In this document: positions 1 through 8,554 of the stretch, piece after piece
Layout of the letters: each line of letters opens with the position of its first letter
How positions within the stretch are numbered: position 1 is the stretch's first letter
The notes under the pieces: generated by a model
Database searches by the model: none
What the model was told of the DNA's origin: nothing
The model's input: only the letters and a program-made list of their open reading frames with translations
Made by a program: the position numbers and the translations under genes
NCBI GenBank assembly: GCA_045612065.1
Contig: JAZKYH010000003.1
Span: forward strand, 27,210 to 91,209
DNA: 64,000 bases
Direction of reading: 5' to 3'
Source of the DNA: UBA1189 sp045612065
GTDB taxonomy: Bacteria > Bacteroidota > Bacteroidia > Bacteroidales > Bacteroidaceae

Positions 1-87
1 TTCAAAACGATAGCAGAAAATAGAGAACCGAAGACACTCTGCCACGAGAACGAAGAAGTCTATACTTCCGATTTTAATATCGCGTAA
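1..87 (+). CDS. possible C-terminal end of an upstream gene (partial)
   Basis: Frame 1 is open from the first base to a TAA at 85-87 (28 codons), whereas the other two forward frames hit stops within the first 21 bases. Two ABC-2 permeases follow, and such permeases often sit downstream of an HlyD-type periplasmic adaptor and a TolC-type protein, so this could be the tail of such a partner. The fragment is too short and featureless to name. It could also be non-coding. Confidence 0.3.
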   Translation, partial: FKTIAENREPKTLCHENEEVYTSDFNIA

Positions 88-221
88 CCAAACCGCAGGA
101 TTTGCCTGCCAATTTGCTACGAAAATCTTGTGCAGGATTTCCGAGCGTCTCGTCTTGTGGCGTTTCATGGGGTAGGGGAGCAAACAAAACGTCGGTATGC
201 GGTGTTGAGTCTTTCGACCTA

Positions 222-1391
222 ATGCTGTATGTGTGTATGAATGTGCTCCTTCGCGAATGGTGTCGCATGACTTCGCGTCGCATCTATCTCGGTGCAGCGG
301 TGGTGTTGCCGTTGTTCTTGATATTCTTCATGGCCACCATCTTTGGTGACGGACAGATGCGCCATCTGCCCATCGGTATCGTGGATGAGGACAACACGGC
401 CACATCGCGTAGCATTGTGAGGAGCATCGCGGCGGTGCCCACATTCGATGTGGTGGCTCACTATGCTGACGATGCCGAGGCACGCGAGGCGGTGAAGAGG
501 AGGGAGGTATATGGCTACCTTTCCATCCCGTCACGTTTCGAGGAGGCGATGGTGCGCGGCACCGATGCCACGCTATGCTACTATTACCACTATGCCCTGT
601 TGGCCGTGGGAGGTGAGGTGATGAGCGCTTTCGAGACCGCCCTCATTCCCGTGCGCATGGCTCCCATCGTGAGTGAGGCCGTCATGCTGGGTGATACGGA
701 GGCGAACATCGGGACCTTCCTCCTGCCCATGACCGCAGATGACCACGCCCTCTACAACCCCTCGCTCGACTATGCCGAGTATCTTGCCGTGCCCATCTTC
801 TACATCATGTTTCAGATACTGGTGCTGCTGGTTACGCTCTATGCCGTGGGGAGTGAGCGTAAGTCTGCTACGGGTTCAGGTTGGCTTGCTTCGGCCAACG
901 GCAATATCCTTTGTGCCGTCGTGGGCAAGTTGCTCCCCTATACGCTCATTTTCAGCCTGGAGGCATTGTTGGCTAATGTGGTGTTCTTTCATTGGGAACA
1001 CATCCCCTTCGCGGGCCATATGGGGCTGTTTGCCTTGACCACGGTGTTCTTCATCATCGCCACGCAATCGGTGGCCGTCATCCTCTATGCCTTGTTCCCG
1101 ATGTTGTCCTTGGTGATTAGTGTAGTCTCCATGGTCGGTTCGCTCGGTGCCACGCTCTCGGGGCTCACCTTTCCGCTCAGTGCCATGTCGCCCGTGGTGC
1201 AGTATACGGCCAAACTCTTCCCTGTGCGCCACTTCACCGAGGCCATGCAATGCATGGTGTATTTCGATGGAGGCTTCTCTGCCTGCTGGCCCCAGTTGGC
1301 CGTGCTCTGTATCTTTCCCTTGGTGGCAATAGGGCTATTGCCGCGATTATGTAAAATCTTACTTACCCATCCCTATGATACGGTGGAATAA
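222..1391 (+). CDS. ABC-2 type export permease (YhhJ/YbhR-like), first of pair
   Basis: A 389-residue inner-membrane permease of the ABC-2 superfamily, expected to pair with a cytoplasmic ATPase to export drugs or envelope components. One membrane helix lies at about residues 20-40. A periplasmic domain of about 150 residues follows, starting with the family-typical stretch LPIGIVDEDNTATSR. A cluster of five or so helices fills the last 190 residues. The open frame extends to 102, but the residues before 222 do not look like protein of this family. I chose ATG 222 (ATG 237 is equally possible). It overlaps the next permease by 17 bp, so the two are translationally coupled and probably form a heterodimer. 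No ATPase or adaptor is visible; they may lie to the left of the window. Confidence 0.85.
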   Translation: MLYVCMNVLLREWCRMTSRRIYLGAAVVLPLFLIFFMATIFGDGQMRHLPIGIVDEDNTATSRSIVRSIAAVPTFDVVAHYADDAEAREAVKRREVYGYLSIPSRFEEAMVRGTDATLCYYYHYALLAVGGEVMSAFETALIPVRMAPIVSEAVMLGDTEANIGTFLLPMTADDHALYNPSLDYAEYLAVPIFYIMFQILVLLVTLYAVGSERKSATGSGWLASANGNILCAVVGKLLPYTLIFSLEALLANVVFFHWEHIPFAGHMGLFALTTVFFIIATQSVAVILYALFPMLSLVISVVSMVGSLGATLSGLTFPLSAMSPVVQYTAKLFPVRHFTEAMQCMVYFDGGFSACWPQLAVLCIFPLVAIGLLPRLCKILLTHPYDTVE

Positions 1392-2556
1392 ATCCCCTCT
1401 CTTCCTCCACATCGCATGGCGCGAGTTTCGTGCTATCGCCACGAGTTACTCCGTGCTATTGGTGCTCGTGGGTGGTGTGTTTGCCTACGGACTGCTATAT
1501 AACTATATGTATGCCCCCAACGTGGTGCGCGAGGTGCCCATTGCCGTGGTCGACCACTCGCACACGGCCCTGAGCCGTCGATATGTCCGCCTGCTCGATG
1601 CCACACCCGATGTGTCGGTCGCCTATCATGCTCAGGATATGGCCGAGGCAAAAGAACTGATGCAACGTGCCCGAGTGTATGGCATCCTTTACCTCCCGAA
1701 CGACTTTGAAGAACATCTGCTCCGTGGCGAGCCATCGGTCTTTCCCTTCTATGCCACCACAGATGCCTTTCTCTACTATGAGGCGACGGAGCGGGCCAAC
1801 CTCGAGGTGATGGAAGCGATGGATGGCGAGTACCGCACGCAGTTGATAGAGTTTCTCTCCTTGGGAGGCCTTGCCTCTGTGGCCACCCAGAGTCCTGTCA
1901 CCGTGGTGGGCACCGCGCTCTACAATCCCATCGAGGGCTATGGAGTATATCTCATCCCCTCGGTGCTGATGATTATCATTTTCCAGACGCTGATGATGCT
2001 TGTGGCGATGATGTCAAACCGCAAGTGCGAGCACCCTCTGTTTGCCTCCTTGGCGCCGATACCGGTCGGTAGCACCCGCCTTGCACTCTCCATCGTCTGT
2101 GGCAAGGCGCTCACCTATTTTGTACTCTATGCCATCTTCGCCTTCTTCCTTGTGGGTTTGCTACCACTCATCTTCGACATCCCTCACACCGCCTCGTGGG
2201 GCTCGTTGGCCGTGCTGCTCATCCCTTACATACTGGGCACCAGTTTTCTTGGCCTTGCCCTCTCTCGCTGGTATGCCGATGCCGAAGCACCCATCCTGCT
2301 CATAGCCTTCTTTTCCATCGGGCTCATCTTCCTCTCGGGTGTGTCCTATCCGTACGAACTCATTCCGTGGTATTGGCAAGCCGTGCACTACCTCATCCCC
2401 GCCGCCCCTGCCGTGCTGGCCTATGTCGGGCTTGCCAGTATGGATGCCATCCTCCCCGACGTTTGGCCCCAATTAATAGCACTATATGTACAAATGGTAG
2501 TCTACTTTGTCCTGGCGGTGTATAGTTATCGGAGGAAACAAATCGTAGGATTATAA
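1375..2556 (+). CDS. ABC-2 type export permease, second of pair
   Basis: A 393-residue paralogue of the preceding gene with the same plan: an N-terminal helix (about residues 20-42), a periplasmic domain starting with VPIAVVDHSHTALSRR, and a C-terminal block of about five helices. The start lies inside the end of the upstream permease (17-bp overlap in another frame), a typical arrangement for obligate partner subunits. Family knowledge says such pairs form the membrane part of an exporter working with an HlyD-like adaptor; the substrate cannot be read from the sequence. About 320 bp without a clear gene follow, and I saw no intrinsic terminator. Confidence 0.85.
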   Translation: MIRWNKSPLFLHIAWREFRAIATSYSVLLVLVGGVFAYGLLYNYMYAPNVVREVPIAVVDHSHTALSRRYVRLLDATPDVSVAYHAQDMAEAKELMQRARVYGILYLPNDFEEHLLRGEPSVFPFYATTDAFLYYEATERANLEVMEAMDGEYRTQLIEFLSLGGLASVATQSPVTVVGTALYNPIEGYGVYLIPSVLMIIIFQTLMMLVAMMSNRKCEHPLFASLAPIPVGSTRLALSIVCGKALTYFVLYAIFAFFLVGLLPLIFDIPHTASWGSLAVLLIPYILGTSFLGLALSRWYADAEAPILLIAFFSIGLIFLSGVSYPYELIPWYWQAVHYLIPAAPAVLAYVGLASMDAILPDVWPQLIALYVQMVVYFVLAVYSYRRKQIVGL

Positions 2557-2642
2557 CGAATAGGTACAAAGAGATTTTATACTTCTTCTCATTTTGTCGT
2601 ATAATATTTATAAATTTGTAGACGAAATAGGGTGGAATTAAA

Positions 2643-2828
2643 ATGAATGGTAGTAATACTGGAGTTATTCAGGGGGACAAATTTTCTTTGCAACAGTGTC
2701 ATTTAGACAAGGCATAACCGGAGAAAGGAACTTGCGCAGAGGAACTTTGTAAGAAATATTTTGAGAGATTTTTCGTTGCACTTAAAATGATACGAGACAT
2801 TTTGGAGCAATATCCATGTTGTTGCTAA
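2643..2828 (+). pseudogene. possible decayed small ORF between permease and crcB
   Basis: The 319-bp gap before crcB contains one frame with protein-like composition interrupted by a single TAA at 2715-2717. It has 24 codons from ATG 2643, the stop, then 36 further codons ending at TAA 2826-2828. The second half has alternating charged and hydrophobic residues (a segment reading CKKYFERFFVALKMIRDIL). I do not recognise a family. It may be chance, but the two halves share one frame exactly. The rest of the gap shows no fluoride riboswitch and no other structure. Confidence 0.25.
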
Positions 2829-2875
2829 AGAATAGAAGACGGAATATTATTGATTAATTCGGATACACGAACATC

Positions 2876-3247
2876 ATGATTAAATCACTATTTATCGTAG
2901 GCATAGGGAGTTTCTTCGGAGGAGCGTTGAGATATTATCTGTCTACGCTTGTGCGGAATTGTTGTAGTCAAGGATTCCCATGGGGAACCTTAACTGTGAA
3001 CCTTTTGGGCTGTTTTATCTTCGGTGTATTGTTTGCTGTATTCCATAAATTAGGCACGATGCATAGTTCGTGGTGTTTATTGCTTACTACGGGATTGTGC
3101 GGTGGATTCACCACCTTCTCAACTTTTGCCAGTGAGAGTGTGCAGATGTTACAGGGAGGAAACTTTGTAGGTTTTGCCTGCTACATTGCTGTTAGTGTTA
3201 TTCTTGGCTTTGCGCTTGTTGCGTTGGGCTATTCGGTTGCTGGCTAA
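2876..3247 (+). CDS. crcB: fluoride efflux channel CrcB/Fluc
   Basis: A 123-residue four-helix membrane protein of the CrcB/Fluc family, which forms dual-topology dimers that let fluoride leave the cell. Visible family marks are the N-terminal GGALRY (residues 15-20), the conserved Asn in TVNLLG near residue 42, and the Phe-rich pore signature GFTTFSTF (residues 77-84). The length is normal for the single-gene, homodimeric type, and no second crcB follows. I searched the leader for the fluoride riboswitch and did not find it. The gene stands alone, with divergent functions on both sides. Confidence 0.93.
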   Translation: MIKSLFIVGIGSFFGGALRYYLSTLVRNCCSQGFPWGTLTVNLLGCFIFGVLFAVFHKLGTMHSSWCLLLTTGLCGGFTTFSTFASESVQMLQGGNFVGFACYIAVSVILGFALVALGYSVAG

Positions 3248-3318
3248 GATTTAGATTCTATAGCTTTATAAATAATGTTAAAGTGATCGTAAAGAATGCA
3301 ACATCTTTATTTATTCTG

Positions 3319-3326
3319 TAATTTTG
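3319..3326 (+). promoter_or_regulatory. -7 element of SIMPL gene promoter
   Basis: TAATTTTG fits the Bacteroidetes primary-sigma -7 consensus and lies 27 bp before the ATG at 3354. A convincing -33 TTG is not seen at the right distance. Confidence 0.45.
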
Positions 3327-3353
3327 TATCAGTAACAAATATAAACGGATAGT

Positions 3354-4079
3354 ATGGAAATGAAGAATGTACATGGAACGTGTGGTGCGAATAATGTAGT
3401 ACTGGGCGTGTGTTTAATGGTAGGACTTGTTGTAGGGGCAGTGCTTTTAGGAAATGCTATTAGGGTGTCTCGTGCTGATGATCGTATAGTGTCAGTGAAA
3501 GGACTTTGCGAACGCGAGGTGAAGGCGGATAATGTAATCTGTCCTTTTGCCTATAAGGAGGGAGGCGACGACTTGCAGCAGCTATATAAAACTATAGAGC
3601 GTAAGAATGCTATTATTATCAATTTCCTTAAGGTTGCGGGTATTGGGGAGGAGGAAATCTCTGTGGCTGCTCCTAAGGTTTTAGATACACGAACGGAGTG
3701 GAGCGGTAGTCAGAACAGATATACCTATATTGTAACCTCAGTGGTTACAGTGTGTACCGATAAGGTGGACGAAATTATTGCGCTGCAGTCGCAGCAAGGT
3801 GAATTGTTACAACAAGGTATTGCTACTACAAGCGGATGGGAGTTTCCTACGGTGTACTCATTTACTAAGTTGAACGAGATTAAACCAGCCATGATAGAGA
3901 CGGCTACAAGGAATGCACGAGAAACCGCGGAGAAGTTTGCCGCAGACAGCGATAGTAAGTTGGGTAAGATAAAGCGTGCTACGCAAGGACAGTTTACTAT
4001 AACCGACCGTGACAGTAATACACCATATATGAAGAATGTGCGTGTTGTGACGAGTGTGGATTATTACTTGAAGGATTAA
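3354..4079 (+). CDS. SIMPL-domain (DUF541, YggE-like) membrane-anchored protein
   Basis: A 241-residue protein with one N-terminal membrane anchor (about residues 17-38) followed by a SIMPL/DUF541 domain. The domain begins with IVSVKGLCEREVKADN, matching the usual VSGEGEVxxxPD-type start of the family. The C-terminal half carries the expected long helix (ARETAEKFAADSDSKLGKI) and ends in a beta strand. SIMPL proteins are periplasmic or secreted and several (E. coli YggE) are linked to oxidative-stress tolerance; the biochemical role is not established. The anchored form is common in Bacteroidetes. It is monocistronic, bounded by its own promoter and a strong bidirectional terminator. Confidence 0.85.
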   Translation: MEMKNVHGTCGANNVVLGVCLMVGLVVGAVLLGNAIRVSRADDRIVSVKGLCEREVKADNVICPFAYKEGGDDLQQLYKTIERKNAIIINFLKVAGIGEEEISVAAPKVLDTRTEWSGSQNRYTYIVTSVVTVCTDKVDEIIALQSQQGELLQQGIATTSGWEFPTVYSFTKLNEIKPAMIETATRNARETAEKFAADSDSKLGKIKRATQGQFTITDRDSNTPYMKNVRVVTSVDYYLKD

Positions 4080-4094
4080 AGAATTTTTGTCTAA

Positions 4095-4142
4095 ATTAAA
4101 GAGATGAGGGGTGTGTTCGAACACACCCCTCATCTCTTTAAT
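4095..4142. terminator. perfect 48-nt palindrome, bidirectional terminator
   Basis: Bases 4095-4118 are the exact reverse complement of 4119-4142, with no unpaired loop bases in the DNA. The transcript would form a 20+ bp GC-rich stem flanked by A and T tracts. It lies between two convergent genes (SIMPL ending 4079, AsmA ending 4153) and can terminate both. Confidence 0.9.
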
Positions 4143-4152
4143 ATTAATGGGA

Positions 4153-6840
4153 TTATTTCTCCTTTTGTGCTTTCTCAAGCAATTCGTCTCCCTTCTTTTT
4201 AGCTTCTGCAATGAGTTTATCTCCTTGCTCCTTGGCTTCTGCGATGAGTGCATCGCCTGCTTTTTCGGCTGCAAGTTTCTTGAGGGCATTATTGCCCGCC
4301 TTGCTCACGAGAGTTGATTTCTGCTTCTCAGCCTCGGTGATGAGTCTTTGAGCTGCTTGTTCTGCGGCTTTTACCAACTCAGCTTTCTGCTTCTCGGCAT
4401 TGCTGATATCGATGCCAAGCTGTTCCCCTACAGTCTCAAGTGCCTTCTCGGTAACTGCAGACGTGACGGTCTCGGCTGCTTGGCGTGCCATGCTTTGCGT
4501 GTCAATGGTGATCTTGGGAGCGCTGAACTTGCCGCCTATCTTGAGGTCAATGGTACTGATGGGGGTGTTGGCATTGGCGGGAAGCTTCAACTTGCCTGCG
4601 TAGTCGATGGTTTGGTCCAATCCGGTGGTGCCGCTGAGGTTGAGGGTCAAATCGCCCATCTTGATGTCGAAGGGTTTGGTGCGCACGCGTCCATTCTCGA
4701 TGGTGAAGTCCACGTTGAGGTCTTTGGCGCTAAGGTTCTTCAACTCTTCCCGTTTGGTGGCCTCGGCGATGTGGGTCATGATGGCAACATCGGAGAGGTT
4801 GAGGTTGCGGGTGCTGAGGCTGCCGTTGGCAGTGAGCGTTTCAAGCTGGGGAGACATGGTGGCGTCAAGTCGGGTGTCAATGGCTATCTTGCCTGAGAAG
4901 TTGCCGTTGATGTTCTCGAAGATAGGTGCTAATTGACGCACGAAATCGAGTTCCTTGTAGGTTTGCGCGAAAGAGAGTCCGTTGAGTGCAAACGAGGCTT
5001 TCAGCTGGGGTTCAGTATTGCTATGGGTGGTAGAGTAGCTGCCATTCATGACTGCTGTGCCACCCATGGTTCGCATGGAGAGGTTGGTCATATCGGCCGT
5101 GCCATCCTTGACTACGAGTTTGCCTTGGAGATTGTTTAGGACGATGTTGTCGAAGAGAATCTCGGCCATGTCGACATTCATGTTGAAATCGATGTTCTTG
5201 GGCACTACGATGACGCCTGTGGCTGCATCTTCGCCGTTTTCGGTGACTGCTTCGGTGGTATCCTCTTCGGTTTCCTCGGTAGAACTCATGAGGTCGTTGA
5301 GGTTCATGTGGTTGCTCTTGAGGTTGAGTTGTCCCTTGAGGGTCTCATCCTTGAGCGCGAATGCCATGTAGTTCTCGAAGCGGCAATCGGCAGTGATGTC
5401 GTTCTCCCCGACGAGCACGCGAGTCTCGCTCAAGTTGAGGTAGCGGGGCGTGAAGGCAAAGGTAGACTGCTCGATGGCCACCTCGGGGAGCCCTTCGATG
5501 AGTACTTTCATATCTTGCAGGTTGAGGGTGCCACTGGCCTTGAAGCGGTCGTACTGCTCGTTCTCGATGTAGGAGAGTCGTCCACCGAAACTCATGTCGG
5601 CCTTGACGATGCCGTTCAGGGTGATGTCCTCTATGGGGTATACCTCTTTCACCTTGCCGAGGTTGAGTGTACCCTTGGCGGTAGCGGTGAAGTCGGGGTC
5701 GCTGATGGGAGTCTTCACCTGTGCGTTGAGGGCAAAGGGATTGCCCAGCATACTCAGGCTAAAGCGCTCAAGATTGACCTCCGTCAAGTCGATGTCGCCT
5801 CCGGGGTTGGCCACGCTCGCTGCAATCTGTATGTTGTCGACGCCTGCGGGCAGGGCGGGGTAGCGGAAGTTTCCGTCGCTGACCTTGAGCGAGGCCTCAA
5901 ACTCGGGTAGGGTGCTCTCGGTGAGTGTGCCTTTGGCATAGGCTTTGAGGCTCACGACACCCTCGGCCTTGAGATCCTCGAAGTCCTTGGCATAGATGGC
6001 GGGCACGAGTGACAGTATCTCCTTGAAACTGATGTCTGAGGTGTTGAGGTTGAGGTCCATGCTCATGGGCGCATCGGTAGTCAGAGCTGCCCATCCGTCG
6101 ATGGTGGCCCCGATGGCATTGAGCGAAAGGCTGTTCTCTTTCAGTGTGTATACTCCATTGGCAAAGTCGGCATCAACATCGAGGTGGGCACCGAGACGTA
6201 CCTTGTTTGCCAAGGTCACGCCGTCCATCTTGAAGGTGAGAGCTTGGATGGCAGCCTCGAGGGCGAGCAGGGCGCGGTCGGAAGCCATGTCGCCGCGGCA
6301 GGTGGTGCTGAACTGTTCGATGTGGGCATACATCCCCCCCTGGCGGTCGTCGTAGATGAGGTTGAGATTGTCGACCGAAACCTTCTGTAATAGTATGCGG
6401 AAGGCACTCGAGGTGGTGTCTTCGGGTTCCTCCTCCTCTGCTGTGGTGGGCACGATGTCCCAGTTGGCACGGCCATCTTCGAGCACGATGGCTTTCAGGT
6501 AGGTGTCTTCGAGCAGTACCTTGGTGATGTCGAAGCCGCTATCGCCAAAGATGGACATCACGTTCACGGCAGCCTCGGCACGGCCCACGTAGGCCAGCGT
6601 GTCTTGTGCAAAGTCACCTTTGCCGCGGAGCCAGAAGCCCTTGATGCTTACCGAGGCTTGGGGAAACTCGCGGAAGAGACTGATGCCTAATCCGTCGAAC
6701 CCGAACTCGGCGTCGATGTACTTGCCTGCTTCGCTGATGACGGTTTCTTTAATCTTGTCTTTGAATGCCAATGGGATGATGGCCATGGCGGCAATGAGGC
6801 ACACCACGACGATGCCGATAATCTTTGCTGTTTTCTTCAT
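4153..6840 (-). CDS. AsmA-family outer-membrane biogenesis protein
   Basis: An 895-residue AsmA-like protein. It has an N-terminal membrane anchor (about residues 5-25), then a long beta-rich region with the repeating pattern seen in AsmA/TamB-type bridge proteins. AsmA homologues span the periplasm and are linked to phospholipid transport to the outer membrane. The start was set at the Met followed by KKTAKIIG (6840), because the four residues before it (MAES) overlap no better signal. An unusual feature is the last 90 residues: an Ala/Lys/Glu/Gln-rich region with tandem motifs such as EAEKQK and IAEAKKKGDELLEKAQ that should form a long coiled coil. A -7 box (TACTTTTG on the minus strand, 6872-6879) lies 32 bp upstream. 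Confidence 0.88.
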   Translation of the reverse strand: MKKTAKIIGIVVVCLIAAMAIIPLAFKDKIKETVISEAGKYIDAEFGFDGLGISLFREFPQASVSIKGFWLRGKGDFAQDTLAYVGRAEAAVNVMSIFGDSGFDITKVLLEDTYLKAIVLEDGRANWDIVPTTAEEEEPEDTTSSAFRILLQKVSVDNLNLIYDDRQGGMYAHIEQFSTTCRGDMASDRALLALEAAIQALTFKMDGVTLANKVRLGAHLDVDADFANGVYTLKENSLSLNAIGATIDGWAALTTDAPMSMDLNLNTSDISFKEILSLVPAIYAKDFEDLKAEGVVSLKAYAKGTLTESTLPEFEASLKVSDGNFRYPALPAGVDNIQIAASVANPGGDIDLTEVNLERFSLSMLGNPFALNAQVKTPISDPDFTATAKGTLNLGKVKEVYPIEDITLNGIVKADMSFGGRLSYIENEQYDRFKASGTLNLQDMKVLIEGLPEVAIEQSTFAFTPRYLNLSETRVLVGENDITADCRFENYMAFALKDETLKGQLNLKSNHMNLNDLMSSTEETEEDTTEAVTENGEDAATGVIVVPKNIDFNMNVDMAEILFDNIVLNNLQGKLVVKDGTADMTNLSMRTMGGTAVMNGSYSTTHSNTEPQLKASFALNGLSFAQTYKELDFVRQLAPIFENINGNFSGKIAIDTRLDATMSPQLETLTANGSLSTRNLNLSDVAIMTHIAEATKREELKNLSAKDLNVDFTIENGRVRTKPFDIKMGDLTLNLSGTTGLDQTIDYAGKLKLPANANTPISTIDLKIGGKFSAPKITIDTQSMARQAAETVTSAVTEKALETVGEQLGIDISNAEKQKAELVKAAEQAAQRLITEAEKQKSTLVSKAGNNALKKLAAEKAGDALIAEAKEQGDKLIAEAKKKGDELLEKAQKEK

Positions 6841-6871
6841 GCTCTCTGCCACTTATGTTGATACGACGGTA

Positions 6872-6879
6872 CAAAAGTA
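6872..6879 (-). promoter_or_regulatory. -7 element of AsmA gene promoter
   Basis: Minus-strand TACTTTTG, a good TAnnTTTG match, 32 bp upstream of the AsmA start. The -33 element is not clear. Confidence 0.45.
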
Positions 6880-6994
6880 CACATTATTTCAGAAATAGAA
6901 GAATTTCCCGGAGATAATGACTCGATTAGTAGTCTTCGGAGAACTGGAGCTTGCGTGCATGGCCGTTGATAGGCATATATAAAGCACTTTCCCG

Positions 6995-7473
6995 AAATCA
7001 GCTGACCAGTTGACCTTGTCCGCTGCAATGCGCTGTATATCATTAAATAAACAAGGTCACCCCCCGTTGGCCGAGGTTGACCTTATTGCCGTATCTTCTT
7101 GTCTTTACGCCATGGAGCTACGGCTCATCGCTGGACCCAAAGCTATCCCAAAAGCAAAGCCCTGTTTTCTTCTGAAGTTTTCAATTCTTGATGGCGACCA
7201 TCCGCGCAAGTGGTCGCCATCAATAGCGCATATGGTCACGACCATCCGCGCGAATGGTCGCGGTAAATAAATAGAATATGTGGACAAAAATTGTGATAGA
7301 TACGAGAAATAGTGTAAGTTGCATCTGTCAGTTTACTTGGTAATAAAAACCAACTCAATAGCATGAATACTGTAGGACAGCCTCAGGTCAACCTCGGTCA
7401 ACATAGGTTGTCCTTGCTTATGGTCAATGTGTCAGTATATTACGACCCGCAAGGTCAACTGGTCAACTGATTT
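6995..7473. repeat. 479-bp element with 89-bp imperfect inverted-repeat arms
   Basis: The left arm 6995-7083 and right arm 7385-7473 are reverse complements over their outer 24 nt (23 matching; 6995-7018 with 7450-7473) and inner 18 nt (17 matching; 7066-7083 with 7385-7402). The two blocks are exactly 47 bp apart in both arms, and the intervening stretch is partly alignable. The arms are rich in the motif GGTCAAC/GTTGACC. The 301-bp centre has no convincing gene. The structure resembles an old non-autonomous (MITE-like) element or a large foldback; no target-site duplication or transposase is evident. Confidence 0.6.
7190..7260. repeat. cluster of three small inverted repeats on a GCGACCAT core
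   Basis: Inside the 479-bp element. 7190-7200 pairs with 7211-7221 (11 bp, loop 7201-7210). 7239-7245 pairs with 7254-7260. 7232-7236 pairs with 7241-7245. The units share the words GCGACCATCCGCGC and ATGGTCGC, so they look like tandem variants of one hairpin. Confidence 0.6.
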
Positions 7474-7813
7474 GGCAACACTTGTTTTATAGGAATGTTT
7501 GGGGCGAAAGGGATGGATACTATACCCACAAATACATGATTTTTAGAATAAATTAGGAATACATAATTGATAATTCGGGATTATATCGTACATTTGCAAC
7601 ATCGCTCACGCCGACTGGGTTCGTGGTTGGGGATGACATAATGGAAAAGGCGTTTACTTGGCGCTTTGGTTTTGATGCTTCAGAATCTCGCAAATTCTTA
7701 ACGTTCGTAAAAAACACAGCAACGGTGAATGCCTCATGGGTATGTTTTCGTACATCTTTGTTATATTGGTCGTGATGATTGGTATAGCATAAGGTGACGT
7801 ATATAACATATCG

Positions 7814-7908
7814 GCGTGAGGCTTCGCGTTGCTCGTTTCGACGAACAGGCAATGCGAGAGCCTTGAAGCATGGAGCGAGCAACAAGTGACTGGCTTCACG
7901 CTTTTTTT
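7814..7908 (+). ncRNA. structured leader or small RNA ending in a terminator-like stem
   Basis: Plus-strand RNA from this stretch folds strongly. AGGCT 7819-7823 pairs with AGCCT 7859-7863, TCGCGTTGC 7824-7832 pairs with GCAATGCGA 7849-7857, and the loop holds TCGT-TTCG-ACGA (7833-7844), a UUCG-capped hairpin. Outside this, GCGTGAGGC 7814-7822 can pair with GCTTCACGC 7893-7901, which is followed at once by seven T (7902-7908). An alternative pairing, TGAAGC 7864-7869 with GCTTCA 7893-7898, competes. The end lies 66 bp before the lipoprotein gene at 7975. It could be an attenuator/riboswitch leader or a free small RNA. The promoter is uncertain (a CATCTTTG at 7753-7760 is the best candidate). 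Confidence 0.45.
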
Positions 7909-7974
7909 ATATAGTAAACGGAACTATGATTTGCCATATGAGGCCGGTGGCATGCATTAAAACATTTAAGCACT

Positions 7975-8532
7975 ATGAAACGTGTGAAGAATTTCTTTCT
8001 GAAGAGTGGCCTCCTCATGATGGCCATGGGTATGAGTTTGGCATTTGTATCATGTGATGAAGAGGACATTAACAACGGCAATGACAATGGCGGTCAAAAC
8101 AACGCAAAGAAACCTGCTGCGGCAGTAGTCGTTGAGTACACGGTGCTTGAGACGGCCGACTTCTTGGAGTATTGCGACATCGTGTTAGAATACAATGATG
8201 GCAGTGGTGCCAAGACGGAGACCATCACCGCTACTGAGTGGAAGAAGACCTTTACCACAGCATTCCCTTGCAAATTTACTTTCAACAAGACCGTGACTCT
8301 CAAGGCGGATAAGGATATGGCGGCAGCCGAGAAGGTGAGTTATCATCAGAATGGCTACCACCTTAACTATTATCTTATCGATGCTGACGGTGCTACCGTG
8401 GATAAGGGCGCTAGTCTCTCTAACACGGGCATGGCTACGGCAGCAGCCAGTAAGATAGCCGCAAGCGTTGCAGAAGGCCGCTTCAACACGGCAAAAACCT
8501 ACGAGTTTGATGCCGCGGGCAAACTGAAATAA
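7975..8532 (+). CDS. small secreted lipoprotein of unknown function
   Basis: A 185-residue protein with a type II signal peptide. The basic start MKRVKNFF is followed by a hydrophobic stretch and a lipobox ending FVSC at about residue 27, then an acidic Asn/Gly-rich linker typical of Bacteroidetes surface lipoproteins (DEEDINNGNDN). The mature part is about 150 residues with alternating beta-type segments. I do not recognise a family. It begins a run of four lipoprotein-type genes (this one, a BMP-like pseudogene, a DUF3089 hydrolase, a broken C13 peptidase) with similar leader peptides and short gaps (22 bp to the next), which suggests one operon. A long structured leader precedes it. Confidence 0.8.
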   Translation: MKRVKNFFLKSGLLMMAMGMSLAFVSCDEEDINNGNDNGGQNNAKKPAAAVVVEYTVLETADFLEYCDIVLEYNDGSGAKTETITATEWKKTFTTAFPCKFTFNKTVTLKADKDMAAAEKVSYHQNGYHLNYYLIDADGATVDKGASLSNTGMATAAASKIAASVAEGRFNTAKTYEFDAAGKLK

Positions 8533-8554
8533 GTTAATAATAAATTAAAAGAAT

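Noticed and set aside
2557..2875. Fluoride riboswitch before crcB
   Set aside because: The leader was read for the conserved fluoride-aptamer segments and none was found in the right order.
7010..7270. 86-codon plus-strand ORF
   Set aside because: It runs through the inverted-repeat arms and hairpin cluster; its composition is that of repeats, not protein.
7553..7899. Minus-strand ORFs of 81 and 110 codons
   Set aside because: They lie opposite a strongly structured RNA-like region, overlap each other in different frames and have unusual composition. The fold on the plus strand explains the sequence better.
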